Notes: generated from the letters alone by a model not told the origin. DNA of 64,000 nt from Eurosta solidaginis (GCF_040869045.1 NC_090320.1:118243112-118307111), one strand, 5' to 3'. Shown: positions 10,784 through 22,435, counted from the first letter of the stretch. A program made the numbers and translations.

Positions 10784-10822
10784 GTCGATATTTCGACTTC
10801 AGTCTGAAGTCATCATCAGGAC
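10784..10822 (-). ncRNA. Minimal hammerhead ribozyme motif in PLE-2A
   Basis: The minus strand reads GTC, core CTGATGA, an 8-bp stem II (GACTTCAG / CTGAAGTC, one-base loop), GAAA, a two-pair loopless stem III (AT-AT), the cleavage-site C, then GAC to close stem I. All invariant core bases are present. The very short stem III suggests action as a dimer, as proposed for PLE hammerheads. Confidence 0.8.
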
Positions 10823-11102
10823 TAGGTACGAAAAGAACAAACATACATATTAAAATCACAAAAATACACATTTGCACAAGTACAGAACTTACATTGTTGA
10901 ATACAATGTGTCGACTAGTGTAACAAAAATAAAAGTTTACGAACAGTGCAAAGCAAATAACAATAAAATTTAAATAATACAAAGCCGTTATCATAAACAA
11001 AAAATGAACATAAACAGAAAGTTAGCTAATTAGTGAGCGCCGCTCAAGTGATATCAGCTGCAGCCTGCAGGTGAACTCTTTGGTAAACAGTGGGAGATGC
11101 TG

Positions 11103-13615
11103 TTATCTATTATTATTGTTGTTGTTGATCAGCTGCCTAAAGGGAGAGGCAATACCAATTGTATCCGATTTGAAGTTTATGCGTTTGTCGCTGGGTGTAT
11201 TTATGATGTGTAGCATCTCTAATATGTAGCGTTTGTTGTAATTCCTCTCTTGCTGTACAATTTCTACATTTTCTAAATCGGTAGAGTGTTCAGTTTCTCT
11301 GCAATGCTGTGTTAGCGCCGTTTTGCCATCATTAGGGTTGTTGCGATTTTTAATATTCGTTTTATGCCAGGAAATCCTCGTTTTTAGTTTCGATTTCGTA
11401 GTCCTCACATATACTTTGTCGCATACGTGGGATCCATCACCATTACATAGAATTTTATATATGAAGTCCGATTTCTCATATTTATCTATTCTACTCTTGG
11501 TATTACTGAAAATTTGTCGCAACGTATTATTGTAGGTAAAGGCCAAATTACATATCTCTTTGTCATAAATATTTGAATATTTTATTCTGTTAGACAGGCC
11601 TGACACATATGTAGTCGATTTATATATTTTATTGTTTTCGGCATTTTTCTTCGTAGTGGGTTTCTTATAAAGTTTTTTATTTTCCGTGTTGGAAATTCAT
11701 TATTTTCTATAATATTTATTATTATTTTAATGTTTTCCTTATGATAAACTTCATCGCTGATCGAGAGAACTCTGTTGATAAAATTTCTGGCCGTATTGAC
11801 TATTGTAGATTTTTCATGTTTAGAACTAAAGTTAATTGATCTAACTGACGCGGTATTTTTTTTATACCAATCAAAAGATAATTGGTTATTCTTTTTTATA
11901 ATAAGAGTATCGAGAAACGGTAGTTTTCCATCCTTCTCCACCTCAAATGTAAATTTAATAATCCTGTTATATCCATTTAGAATATTTAGCAATTCTTCCA
12001 CCGTATCAGTTTTCACAATTGCGAAAAGGTCATCGACGTATTTGGTAAGCAAACGTGGCTTATAAGGGGAATCTTCTTCAAATTTCTCCAGTAATTCTTC
12101 CATTACAATGTCTGCTATGACGGGGGATGCTGGGGAACCCATGGGCATACCGCAACGTTGCTCATAAATTTTATTGTTTAATTTAAAATATCTATTATCT
12201 GTAATGCAGGAACGAACTATTTCTAGAAAAAATTCTTTTGTGAGTGTGGTGTGGTTCTTTATCTGGTTCCACTTGGATGCTATAATTTCTAAGGTATGAT
12301 CTACGTGAATGCTGGGAAAAAGTGAGATGACATCAAATGACACGAGACTCTCCTCATCATATATGTATGTATCTTTTATTTTGTTTTTAAAGTTAATCGA
12401 GTCTTTTACGTTATATTTGGACGATTTGGTTGTGTTTGTGAGAATATTAACCACATACTTGCATAAATTGTACGAGGGGGAGTGGACAGACGAACAAATA
12501 GGTCGCAATGGGATAATTGCTTTATGAATTTTGGGCAGGCGATATAATCTAGGCGCATTGGACGTTTTGCTTATTAGTTTGTATTTATCTTTTAAATCTA
12601 TAACTTTGTTTTATAACAATTTTTCTACAATCTCGTTGTTTTTGTCTTGTAATTTATTACTGGGATCTCGTTTCAATACCCGGTATTCCGAAATGTCATT
12701 TACCAAAAGTTGCAACTTCTTTTCATAGTCCGACTTATCCATTAAGACGGTAACATTACCCTTATCTGCATTCAGAACCAATAAGTCTTTGTTGTTGTTT
12801 AGAAAAGTTTTGGCCGATTGTAGGGTATCTAATAGAAATTTGTCGCGCGCGCTATTTTTGGTTTTCCAAAGATGATCCCGTATTAGTGTTGTTAGATTGT
12901 TCCTCTCAATCTCTTGCTGCTCTTGATCTTTGACAGTTTGAATGCAGTCTTCCCCGTCTGATATCAACTTGAATAAAGAGAACCCACTATTTGTTATTGG
13001 CAAAGAATATTTTGGACCTAAAGAGAGGAGCCACTGAATATCTGTAGGGATCTCGGTTTTCGTAGTATTATGAAACCAGTGGGGTATATTTTTAATGTTA
13101 AGAGATTGCCTATGTATGTTTTTGAGTTTCTCGAATTTTTGTGTGTGTATTTTCATAATTGTTGTTGTAAGGATGTTAATTAGGAGTTTCTCACTTTCAA
13201 AAAACGCGGTAGAATCTTCTGCATCAAGAGTTTGGTTTATTTTGTTAGTTAATGTGCTTACCTCTCTTTCATTTTGTTTCTTATGTTCATATTTAATTTT
13301 TATGATGAGGTTCAAGGGTTTACATTCCACCGTTTCTATAAATTTTGTGAGAGCCTTATTGATGTTTTTGAGCAAATGCTTGTTGCTGGTGTTGCAGTTT
13401 AGTACGTACAAAATATTTTTGGTGGCGTTGTTTATGAATTTGGGTGTTATGCCACTTTTTCTGCAACTTACCAGAAACTTAATCGACTGTGTCAACTTAG
13501 CCAGCTGTTTTGCGCTTTGTTGGTATCGATTTGTGTACTTCGTGATCTCCATACCATACTTGCTTTTCATATGTCTGTAGGTGTTTTTGTTAGTGAGGTG
13601 TGCACTCCGTTCCAT
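11103..13615 (-). pseudogene. PLE-2A reverse transcriptase and GIY-YIG endonuclease, lightly damaged
   Basis: ATG at 13615 follows the pseudo-LTR piece. The N-terminal domain, with NADKGNVTVLMDKSDYEKK near its end, runs to a single in-frame stop at 12611-12613. The same frame then continues through APRLYRLPKIHK, LVSFDVISLFPSIH, CGMPMGSPASPVIADIVM, the catalytic TKYVDDLFAI (about 12050) and LPFLDTLI to 11582. One frameshift near 11660 separates the endonuclease (11606-11103), which has FIYKILCNGDG, VCDKVYVRTT and LTQHCRETEH. Two lesions suggest a fairly young insertion. The endonuclease would nick the target and RT would copy PLE RNA at the nick. Confidence 0.9.
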
Positions 13616-13678
13616 AATTATTTTTGTTGTTTACGGCCTTTGGATTATAACTTTTGAAATATAAACGAGCTCTAGGCC

Positions 13679-14519
13679 AAAGAAAACTACCGTTTCTCGA
13701 TACTCTTATTATAAAAAAGAATAACCAATTATCTTTTGATTGGTATAAAAAACCTACCGCGCCAGGTAGATTAATTAACTTTAATTCTAAACATGACAAA
13801 TCTACAATAGTCAATACGGCCAGAAATTTTATCAACAGAGTTCTCTCGCTCAGCGATGAAGTTCATCATAAGGAAAACATTAAAATAATAATAAATATTC
13901 TAGAAAATAATGAATTTCCAACAGGGAAAATAAAAAACTGTATAAGAGATTATTATAAGAAACCCACTACGAGGAAAAATGCCGAAAACAATACAATATA
14001 TAAATCGACTACATATGTGTCAGGCCTTTCTAACAGAATAAAATATTCAAATATTTATGACAAAGAGAAATGTAATTTAGCCTTTACCTACAATAATACG
14101 TTGCGACAAATTTCAGTAATACCAAGAGTAGAATAGATAAATATGAGAAATCGGACTTGATTTATAAAATTCTATGTAATGGTGACGGGACCCACGTATG
14201 CGACAAAGTATATGTGAGGACTACGAAATCGAAACTAAAAACGAGGATTTCCGGGCATAAAATGAATATTAAAAATCGCAACAACCCTAATGATGGCAAA
14301 ACGGCGCTAACACAGCATTGCAGAGAAACTGGACACTCTCCCGATTTAGAAAATGTAGAAATTGTACAGCAAGAGAGGAATTACAACAAACGCTACATAT
14401 TGGAGATGCTACACATCATAAATACACCCAGCGTCAAACGCATAAACTTCATATCGGATACAATTGGTATTGCCTCTGCCTTTAGGCAGCTGATCAACAA
14501 CAACAACAATAATAGATAA
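13679..14519 (+). pseudogene. PLE-2B RT C-terminus and GIY-YIG endonuclease
   Basis: The frame from 13654 gives KLPFLDTLI, FDWYKKPTAPGRLINF and then TTYVSGLSNRIKYSN, reading across the region where 2A is shifted. A small deletion near 14120 shifts the frame; the endonuclease continues at 14157-14519 with MIYKILCNGDG, VCDKVYVRTT and LTQHCRETGH, ending in a short asparagine run. The YVDD catalytic block is absent because of the truncation. Confidence 0.85.
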
Positions 14520-14833
14520 GAGCATCTCCCACTGTTTACCAAAGAGTTCAGCTGCAGGCTGCAGCTGATATCACTTGAGCGGCGCTCACTACTCATTAGC
14601 TAACTTTCTGTTTATGTTCATTTTTTGTTTATGATAACGGCTTTGTATTATTTAAATTTTATTGTTATTTGCTTTGTATTATTTAAATTTTATTGTTATT
14701 TGCTTTGCACTGTTCGTAAACTTATATTTTTGTTACATTAGTCGACATATTGCATTCAACAATGTAAGTTCTGTACTTGTGCAAATGTGTACTTTTATGA
14801 TTTTAATATGTATGTTTGTTCTTTTTGTACCTA

Positions 14834-14872
14834 GTCCTGATTATGACTTCAGACTGAAGTCGAAATATCGAC
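14834..14872 (+). ncRNA. Hammerhead motif in PLE-2B with a mutated core
   Basis: Same layout as in 2A, but the core reads CTGATTA instead of CTGATGA, changing the invariant G8, the proposed general base/acid position. Stem II, GAAA, stem III and stem I are unchanged. Self-cleavage should be abolished. Confidence 0.75.
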
Positions 14873-15001
14873 AAATTAAATAATATAATTGTATATTAAA
14901 AATTCACGTATTGTGTTTTATTAAGAATATACAAATATTTGGCCTAGAGCTCTTTTATATTTAAAAAGTTATATTCCAAAGGCCGTAAACAAAAAAAAAA
15001 T

Positions 15002-15015
15002 AGTCGTAAATTATA
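15002..15015. repeat. 14-bp target-site duplication, right copy
   Basis: AGTCGTAAATTATA, identical to 10684-10697. Confidence 0.85.
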
Positions 15016-15111
15016 GAATGTTTTGCTCATAGTATTCCTTTGCAGTTATTTGCATATCTAATGGGATGCATCAGCAGTACAAAAAAAAAAAAACTTGGCG
15101 TCCAAATCCAC

Positions 15112-15612
15112 TCAGAATTTACAAGAGCAGGCACGTAAAGGATTACTGGAGTTAACACCAAGATAATTGATTTTCAAACAACATCCATAGCCACGATCAA
15201 TGGATGCTTTGTTTATAATGAGCGCATCTTCAATGTCATAACTCATTACAGCAACAGTTGCATTTTGACCAGCTGGCAACTTGTCGAACCCAGTGAGCTC
15301 AATGGTCTTTGACTTGACTATAGGAGCTTGTGGATAAATTAAATTGTACATAAGCGTATCAATCCTATTCTTTTGATTATAAACGATTACACCCATCGCT
15401 TGTTTACCCATAGCACTTTGATAGGTGTTACGTGGACTTTGATTGTGATGTGGATAAGGCACAAGCCCAGCGCATACGCCCAAAAATGTAAATGGCTCTA
15501 TTTCCAAATGTGTTGTCCTGTGATATCAGCTTCATTCCAAGCAATAAATGAATCATTTTCTTCGTTCACATGAAGATATTCTACTAAACCACCATGCTCA
15601 TAAACAAATCTA
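15112..15612 (-). pseudogene. RpIII128: RNA polymerase III subunit 2 fragment, hybrid-binding region
   Basis: The minus strand encodes LVEYLHVNEEND, then [53 protein letters not shown] and [18 protein letters not shown]. This is the conserved RPB2-type hybrid-binding domain of the Pol III second subunit. Three codons (SGY) are missing between MSY and DIEDAL, a motif almost invariant in second-largest subunits. The frame is also disturbed near 15510, and similarity ends after RGYG. It is clearly a non-functional copy. Confidence 0.85.
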
Positions 15613-15920
15613 TATATATATATATGTACGTATGGTTGAAGGTGTACAAGTACATAGTAGAATACTAGCTACAGTACTGGTATATTTAGCCTAATTACCA
15701 AATACAGCAATACATAATCATTCTCATATGTTATACGGTTTTTGTCGCTTATAAAACATTAACAGCATTTTTTCTTATGTCATAGCTCCACTATCAATAG
15801 AACCGCGCGCTACCACATCAACAGTGCAACGCCGCGCGCTAACACCGGGCACAACCAGTATCAATAGCGCAACCACTACTCTCGCACTTATACCACCAAC
15901 GAACAACAACAGTAAGCCGC

Positions 15921-16225
15921 CCTAGTTAAGCAGCTTTACACCGACAACAACAACAACCGGCCCCCCTAGTAAGCGGCTTTACACCGGCAACAACAACCGC
16001 CAGCCTTCCTAGTTAAGCGGCCTTACATCGGCATCAATAACAACCGGCCGACCTAGTTAAGCGGCTTTACATCGGCAACAACAACAGCCGGCCACCCTAG
16101 TAAGCGGCCTAACAGCGGCATCAGCAACACCCGGCTGCCTAGTTAAGGGGCTTTACATCGGCAACAACAACAGCCGGCCGCCCTAGTAAGCGGCCTTACA
16201 TCGGCAACAACAACAAACACCAAAT
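15921..16225. repeat. Minisatellite, about 7 units of 43-44 bp
   Basis: Units begin with CCTAGT at 15921, 15965, 16008, 16052, 16096, 16138 and 16182. Each contains AAGCGGC, then TTTACATCGGC or a variant, then CAACAACAACA-type triplets and CCGGCC. Divergence between units is moderate. Confidence 0.9.
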
Positions 16226-17100
16226 TTAACAACAACCGGGTGAGTCCGTTCCAACTCAACAAAAATATACACACATTTTATTTAATGTTATAACAACTTA
16301 GAATTACGAGATAAGGTAGATATACACCTGTTAACTTAATAAGTTAGGAATTAATGGAATACACACAAATATATATATACCTGCACATATAATTTAGCAA
16401 TATTTGGTGAACCAAGAACAGGACAACTCAAAATTTGAGAGGAAATTAACAAAAAAAAATTACACATTTAAATTTAGTAAGAATAAATTATATACATGAT
16501 AGTGAATGGAATATTTAATTAGAAGTAAATAGAGTGTAGGTCATTATAAGCGCGTACATACATATATAACGTAATTGCTTATTTACACATATGATGTAGC
16601 CTATATATATATATGTACTTAAATAACATGTTTTGTGAGAAACACTACAAAGAAAGTAAATAATATAAGTACATAGCAATAAACGCACTAAGCCTGTGAG
16701 ATCGATGGTTTTTTTTTAGGAAATCCACATTTTCTATTTCATCATTAAAACATCTAGTATGTCTTTAACCTTACTGAATATTTATTAATTAGGCGTGACA
16801 GTTACATACCTACGCACATGAATGTAAAATTTTGAATTTGGATATATATTAAGCTTTAACTTTTTTTTTCTCTTCCGAAATTTTTTTTGTATGAGAGTTA
16901 AATCTATTTATTTCTCACTCTATTATATACCCAAACCCATTTACATAAATACATTTCTATACATACATAAATTAACATAATTGCAATAACATGCTTACGA
17001 ATAAAGATGTTACAAAATAAAATTAAATTAAATCAAAATAAAATCAAGTAAAACCAAGATAAAATGAAAGATAACAAGTGAAGAGATAACTATCTATAAA
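16226..17100. other. AT-rich, no gene recognised
   Basis: A-rich sequence with short AT microsatellites and degenerate repeats of AAAATAAAATTAAA type near 17020-17060. No supported coding frame. Confidence 0.5.
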
Positions 17101-18843
17101 TCTATATCTATAAATCTTATAAAATAAAGTCGCTAAATGCCATGTACGCACATAACTTCACACAGAATGCTCCGATTTTAAAACGGTTTTTCGCATTTGA
17201 AAGCCTAGCTACGTGAGATGGTACAGTCAATATAATTTGAAGGTGTATATTATAGGAGCGTGGCAAATTGCCAAAATGTAGTAAAAAATCGTAAATTTTT
17301 TGTTTACACAGCTATAACTCATAAACGGATGGATGGATTTAAAAAATTCTACTTTTCCGTAAAACTTTGAAATATCTACCTTCGATCTGCATCAACAAAA
17401 ATACTTGATTCCTTTCTTATATCAGCCAAATTGTTTAAACAAAAGTAATATTTTTACCAAAAAATGCGTGCGTGTGGTTGTTCGCTGTCAACCGTGCGCA
17501 CTAATTGCTTTTGAGTGAGGCTATGCGACACATACGTACATATATAGCATTCGCTGCGTTATTTAACTTCGGGCATAGGTTTATAGGTATGTATGGATGT
17601 AAATCACTACATAGTATAAAATAAAGTCCCTTTGAATGCTTAAACCTTTAAAACTACGCAACGGATTTTGATGCGCTTTTTTTAATAGATAAAGGGTGAT
17701 TGCAGAGGAAGGAACGAATGAGCATATTTGGGCGAAAATTGATGGAGGGGTAGCTTAGAACCAGGAGACAGACATAGGATAATTTTTATCCCGTTCTGAC
17801 TAGGGTGTTGAGATCAAAACGTGGACCTGGGTAATCCAAGGATATATTTGTACAATATGGGTATCAAATGGAAGCTGTTTATGAGCACTTTGATACGGGG
17901 TATTTTTCGCACCCGCAGGTGATTAGGGTCTCGAGATATAGGCCAAAACGTTGATCAGGGTAACACTAGGATATGTTTTAACATTATGGGTATCAAATTA
18001 AAGCTGTTGATGTGTGCTTTAGTACAGGGTAGCTTTTATACCTATTGTTGACTAGGGTATTGAGATATAGGCCAAAACGTGGACCGGCGTAACACTAGGA
18101 TGTGTTTTTACATTATGTGTATCAAATTGAAGCTGTTGATGTGTGCTATAGTACAGAGTAATTTTTTACCGCTGGGTGACGACTAGTCTCTCGAGATATA
18201 GGCCAAAACCTGGATCCGGATACCCCTAGAATGTGTGTGTAATATGGATATCAAATGAAAGCTGTTGCTGCGAGCTTTAAATTAATTTTCATTGTGATAT
18301 TCGATTTTGTCGTATCAAACAGGCAAAACTGATAAATATGCATGTGAAGCCGAAATAAAGACATGAATTAATAATACCCACATAACTACTTACATGCGTC
18401 CTATTCAATTTGCCTGAATTTTTTTTTTATTTGGTACATATATAAATTTGACTATATTAGTATTTACGATCCTTTTTTCCGGGAAGTAGACCAGATACGG
18501 GCTGGGACTGGGATTAGGACTAGGACTGGGGCTGAGACTTGAAGCAGGACTGGGACTCGGAATGGGACAGGAACAAAATACATACCACCCTCTGGGACTG
18601 GCAATAAAGGATGAAGACGAATGGGAAAAACTTGAGAGAAGAGAAAAGAGGTAAGGAGGAGACTGAGAAAGAGATAGAGTGAGACGAATAGAGATAGATG
18701 AAGCGAAAAAGACGGAGGGAGGAGTGAATAAAAGGATTAAGAAAAAGTTAAGAGGGGGGGACAGAGTTAGAAGGAAAAAGCTTATTAAAATATATGCAGA
18801 TAGACAAAATTTTGGGCAGAACAGCGTCTGGCGGGTCTGCTAG
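17101..18843 (+). mobile_element. Non-autonomous Helitron carrying ~128-bp tandem repeats
   Basis: The left end starts TCTATATCTATAAATC (17101), as in many insect Helitrons. The right end is GCGTCTGGCGGGTCTGCTAG (18824-18843), ending in CTAG followed by T, with GCAGA/TCTGC able to pair just before it. There is no Rep or helicase frame. The body contains four tandem ~128-bp units (17811-18290), a G-rich stretch of GGGACT-like hexamers (about 18501-18572) and a purine tract (18620-18780). The exact 5' end could be a few bases off. Confidence 0.65.
17811..18290. repeat. About 4 tandem units of ~128 bp, homologous to the 57-kb array
   Basis: Anchors GAGATATAGGCC at about 17935, 18062 and 18193 give periods of 125-131 bp. 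Each unit holds ATGGGTATCAAAT and a GCTGTT block. The reverse complement of the repeat at 56990-58745 shares TTGTAC, ATATGGGTATCAAA and TGAGCA in the same order, so the two arrays are homologous and lie in opposite orientations. Confidence 0.8.
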
Positions 18844-19640
18844 TTAATATATAAAATATGATTAACCACATAACCACTAATGAGATAGGCCACTTATAAA
18901 AACCATTATACTTGCTAGTTTTAAAATAAACTTCAGTTAATGTTAGATTTATCAATAAACAAAAGAATAAGATTTCATTATTGTTCCGCTTTTCAATAAG
19001 TTTAACGTGTTCTTTTCTCCTTTTTGGTCAAAAGAAAACGATTTTGTTTGAACCCCTTGCTAAATAAGTTTAGTCTTAAATCAAGTAAGATTAAGTAAAA
19101 AGATTCTTTTGCTTTGGAAATACGTAACAAATTTCGGTTTTGGATAGGCTAAATTATAATGAACTTGCCAATACTATTTAATAATGAGTTGTAAATAAAA
19201 TACTGCTAACAATGGGAAAGCTGATGTTCGTACTCATTTAGAAGGCACTTAGGTAATACTGGTAAGGGGCCACCGAAATATAGGTGCGTAGGTGGCCATG
19301 GTTTTGAGGGAGGGATTGGCACCGGACGGCGCAACAACACACGCGGCGCCCCCAAGTATATTCGGCCCTTTTCTTCTTTTTTCATTCAGTATGCTTTTTT
19401 TAATTTTGTTTCAGCGTTTGGTAACCGGTCACTTCCGGTTCGGTACATTTTTTTGGCGTTTTGATTTTTTGTTTTGAATTTGAAATTTGTTGGTTTGTAA
19501 CGGTCTGTCCGTGGCATCCGATTCGACCGGATGTCGTTTTATTTTGAATTATAAGCGTTTTGAGTCGGCTCTGCGCTTTTGTCTGTTTTTTTTGAAAGGC
19601 ATGATAGGATTTTTTCTGTTTATAGCGCAGGACAGCAAGG
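18844..19640. other. No gene recognised
   Basis: AT-rich to 19250. Then a stretch with GGCGCCCCC and T-rich tracts, which may be the 3' UTR of the minus-strand jockey element or the start of another element. No supported coding frame. Confidence 0.4.
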
Positions 19641-19819
19641 CTGGCAAGAACCCGGCCAGCCGACATGACTAGCCGCAGAGCACCACGAGATCATGCCGAC
19701 TGCCTTCCTTGCTGCTCCACTAAAGATGCATAACCATAACACCTGGGTTGGCTTCGGGATTGCTGTTGTTGTTGTTTTTGTAGCAGTGCTTGGCCCCATC
19801 CAATAGGTGAGACCGATCA

Positions 19820-21984
19820 CAAATTGTCATCAATATCCTCTAACGGGAGTCCAAGGAAACTTGCTGCTTCAACAGGGGTGGACCATAATGTGAAGGGTGT
19901 TAGAGGCGTTGGTTCCACATTACAATTAAAGAGATGGTTGGTGTCATGTGGGGACATTGCAAGCATGGCATACATTTTGTATGTCGGAGTTGATTCTGGA
20001 TAGGTAAGAGTTTAACCTGTTACAGTTTCCAGATCGAAGTTGAGCTAGAGTGACTCGCGATTCCCTGGGAAGTGTGTGTTCCTCTTCCGCAAGTTTTGGG
20101 TGCTGTTCTTTGAGAACTGGATTCACCGGGCAATTCCTGGCATAAAGGTCCGACGCCTGTTTGTGGAGTTCACTGAGGACCTGATTGTGTTTTTTTGCTT
20201 CATACGGCTGAGTTCTCAGGTGCCGTATTTCCTCATAATGCTTACGGAGATGACTCCTTAAGCCCCTGGGTGGTGTTGGCTCATCAATCGGATGTCTGTT
20301 GGGATGCCCATGTTTTTTGGGTATTCAACACGAACTGTTTGGTTAGCATCTCATTTCCCCAAGTACTGCCAGCAGATTTTAGGATTTTATTACGCCTCTG
20401 AATTTTCGGTACAATTGCTGCTGCATGCTCCCCAAAGTGTAGATCCTGATCAAACGTCACACCCAAGATTTTTGGGTGTGGGATAGTCGGCAGCGTAGTG
20501 CCTTCGACGTGGATGTTCAAAATAGTCGACATTTGGGACGTCCATATTGTAAATAAGGTCGCGGAGGATATAGTCGGTGATAATGCCGAAAAAACTGGAG
20601 AGATCAGGAAGGTAGCCGTTTATTCTGTTGCAAAGCTCATCGATCTGTGGGCCTGGGCCTGTGGCCATTATTGTGCAGTCATCGGCATAGGAAACGATAG
20701 TAACTCTTTCTGGTGGCGAGGGTAGTTTTGATATATAGAAGTTAAACATAAGTGGGGATAGGACACCACCCTGTGGCACCCCTTGTTTAATTCTTCTTGG
20801 TTTTGATGTGTCGTTCCTAAATTGTACCGATGCCCGCCTACCACCCAGATAATTTGCGGTCCACCTTTTAAGACATGGGGGAAGGGTAGACGCTTCCAGC
20901 TCTTGCAGCAACGTGCAATGGTTGACCGTATCAAAAGCTTTTGAAAGGTCTAGCGCAACGAGTACTGTTATATGGTGGGGATTTTGATTTAAACCGAAAT
21001 TTATCTGGGTGCTAATGGCATTTAGCGCGGTGGTGGTGCTGTGAAGTTTTATGCAGCCATGCTGATTGCAGTCTAGCTGCCAATTTGATTTGAAGTAGGG
21101 GAGCAGAATGGCTTTAAGAGTCTTGGCTACTAGCGATAGGAGAGATATCGGGTGATATGACTCTCCTATGTTAGCTGGTTTCCCAGGCTTTAGTAGCGGG
21201 ACCACCTTGACCATTTTCCATTTTTCGGAAATGACAAAGATGGAAAGAGACTGGTTGAAGACATGTGCCAAATATTTGAAACCCTCTTTCCCTAGGCTTT
21301 TAAGTATCGGGATGGCTATGTCATATGGGCCCACTGCTTTGAATGGTTTAGCATGACCGATGGCATCCTCAACCTCTTTGACGGTGATGGTAATTGGAGA
21401 CGAGCTGAATTTATGTTTATGTGCGTATCTGTTGGCCCTCCGTCCAGCTTTGTCAACCGTATAATGCATTATATATGGTCGGCAAAAAGCGCTTGCGAAT
21501 TTTTTTTGCATCCGACAGCACTTTATCGCCAAAGGCGACAGAAATTTTGTCGTTGTGCTTAGACATATTCGATAGGGACTTTACGATAGACCAAAGCTTA
21601 CCTACACCGGCAGAGATGTTACAATCGCTTAGGTGCTCCTCCCATTTCACCCGCTTGTGTTGATCCACAATCAATCTGATGCGTTGTTTTATATCCCTTA
21701 TTTGGGGGTTGCCGAGATGAGCTTTCTTATAAGGTCACATTCTCTCGCTAAATTTGCGGCCTCCGCCGGAAAGTGAGGCCGAATTTCGGGAATTCTACCG
21801 GCGGGAATGAAGCAAGCCGAGATGGATTCAATGACTTTGCGGAAAGCACGCTCCCCTTGGCGAGCATCAGTCGGGATAGGGATGGTAGCAAAGCGGTTGT
21901 CTGTAAAGGATTTGTATTCATTCAACTTTCCTTTTTTAAAGTTTGTGAAAGTGCATTTTTCTGTGACGATGAAGTCGGCGGTAC
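19820..21984 (-). pseudogene. Jockey ORF2, RT and C-terminal domain
   Basis: Starts with ADFIVTEKCTFTNFKKG at about 21980, then ARQGERAFRKVIESI and KWEEHLSDCN. RT (21532-20600) has KPFKAVGPYDIAIP, LLKPGKPANIGESY, VLVALDLSKAFDTVNH (first Asp), IKQGVPQGGVLSPLMFNFYI and the catalytic VSYADDCTIMA near 20690. After LPDLSSFF the frame shifts; LGVTFDQDLHFGEH follows at about 20460. Roughly 75 codons expected before NEMLTKQF are missing, and the C-terminal VTLAQLRSGNCNRLNSYL and CHACNVP zinc-knuckle region follows at 20126-19850. Inactive. Confidence 0.9.
21981..21984. repeat. 4-bp target-site duplication GTAC, left copy
   Basis: GTAC immediately before the TG of the left LTR; matched at 52618-52621. 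Confidence 0.8.
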
Positions 21985-22417
21985 TGTAACAGAGCCTTAA
22001 TAAATAATCAAATGTCACCCTGTGTTCAAGTTGCTGCAACACCCGTTGTCTACCCACGGGTATGGAACAACTTGAACACAGAGCAATTCGGCAAAACCAT
22101 CCATCATTATTAATTTGGCAACAACAAAAACGCAACACATAAGAAATGAGAAAACTAAAACTAATTTGTAAAACTAAAATATTTAAGTACAAATTAAGAA
22201 TTTGTGTAAAACAACTAATAAACATTTATTTACAAACCTCTATTTAAACATACATAAATAAAGAAAAGTACACGAACTAAAAATACTGTGTTTGTGATTG
22301 GGTGTGGAGATGCTTGCGCGTGCGAGCACACATTTCATCCCTTACAAAGGTGCCCAGGAGTGCGTGTGTGGGCACCAGTAGCAGCTTTTTGCTCGTAGGT
22401 TCCAAAGGAACCTTACA
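21985..22417 (+). repeat. 5' LTR of gypsy X (433 bp)
   Basis: Begins TGTAACAGAGCC and ends AAAGGAACCTTACA. It contains a 14-bp perfect inverted repeat (22020-22033 and 22068-22081) with an inner 6-bp stem. It aligns along its length with 52193-52617. Confidence 0.9.
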
Positions 22418-22435
22418 TGACGACCGTGACGGCTG
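22418..22435 (+). promoter_or_regulatory. Primer-binding site, tRNA-Arg type, degenerate
   Basis: TGACGACCGTGAC directly follows the LTR and differs at one base from TGGCGACCGTGAC, which I recall as the tRNA-Arg-type site of 412/mdg1 elements. Gypsy Y has the intact start at 39391. Confidence 0.65.

Larger units (their letters stand above)
10698..13678 (-). mobile_element. Penelope-like element copy 2A, near full length
   Basis: Minus-strand PLE: 5' pseudo-LTR piece (about 13616-13672, GGCCTAGAGCTC through CCAAAGGCCGTAAAC), one long reading frame with N-terminal domain, RT and GIY-YIG, then a 3' region with a hammerhead motif. It lies head to head with the 5'-truncated copy 2B; the pair is bounded by a 14-bp TSD. 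Inverted and tandem dimers are known for Penelope elements. Confidence 0.85.
13679..15001 (+). mobile_element. Penelope-like element copy 2B, 5'-truncated, inverted relative to 2A
   Basis: Plus-strand copy starting inside RT, at the KLPFLDTL block, and running to a 3' pseudo-LTR piece ending CCAAAGGCCGTAAAC plus an A run at 15001. It is nearly identical to 2A where they overlap. Its 5' truncation point abuts the 5' end of 2A. Confidence 0.85.
19640..21984 (-). mobile_element. Jockey-type LINE, 3' half
   Basis: The minus-strand LINE enters at 21984 directly from the gypsy LTR and contains the end of the endonuclease region, RT and the C-terminal domain. It ends near 19640; the 3' boundary is uncertain. 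The 5' half lies at 52622-54110, beyond the 30.6-kb gypsy nest, and joins across the GTAC duplication. Confidence 0.85.

Noticed and set aside
15921..16225. CRISPR-like spacing of 43-44-bp units
   Set aside because: Whole units are repeated without unique spacers, in a eukaryotic setting. Ordinary minisatellite.
19292..19672. Short plus- and minus-strand frames near the jockey 3' end
   Set aside because: Low-complexity T-rich sequence without recognisable domains.
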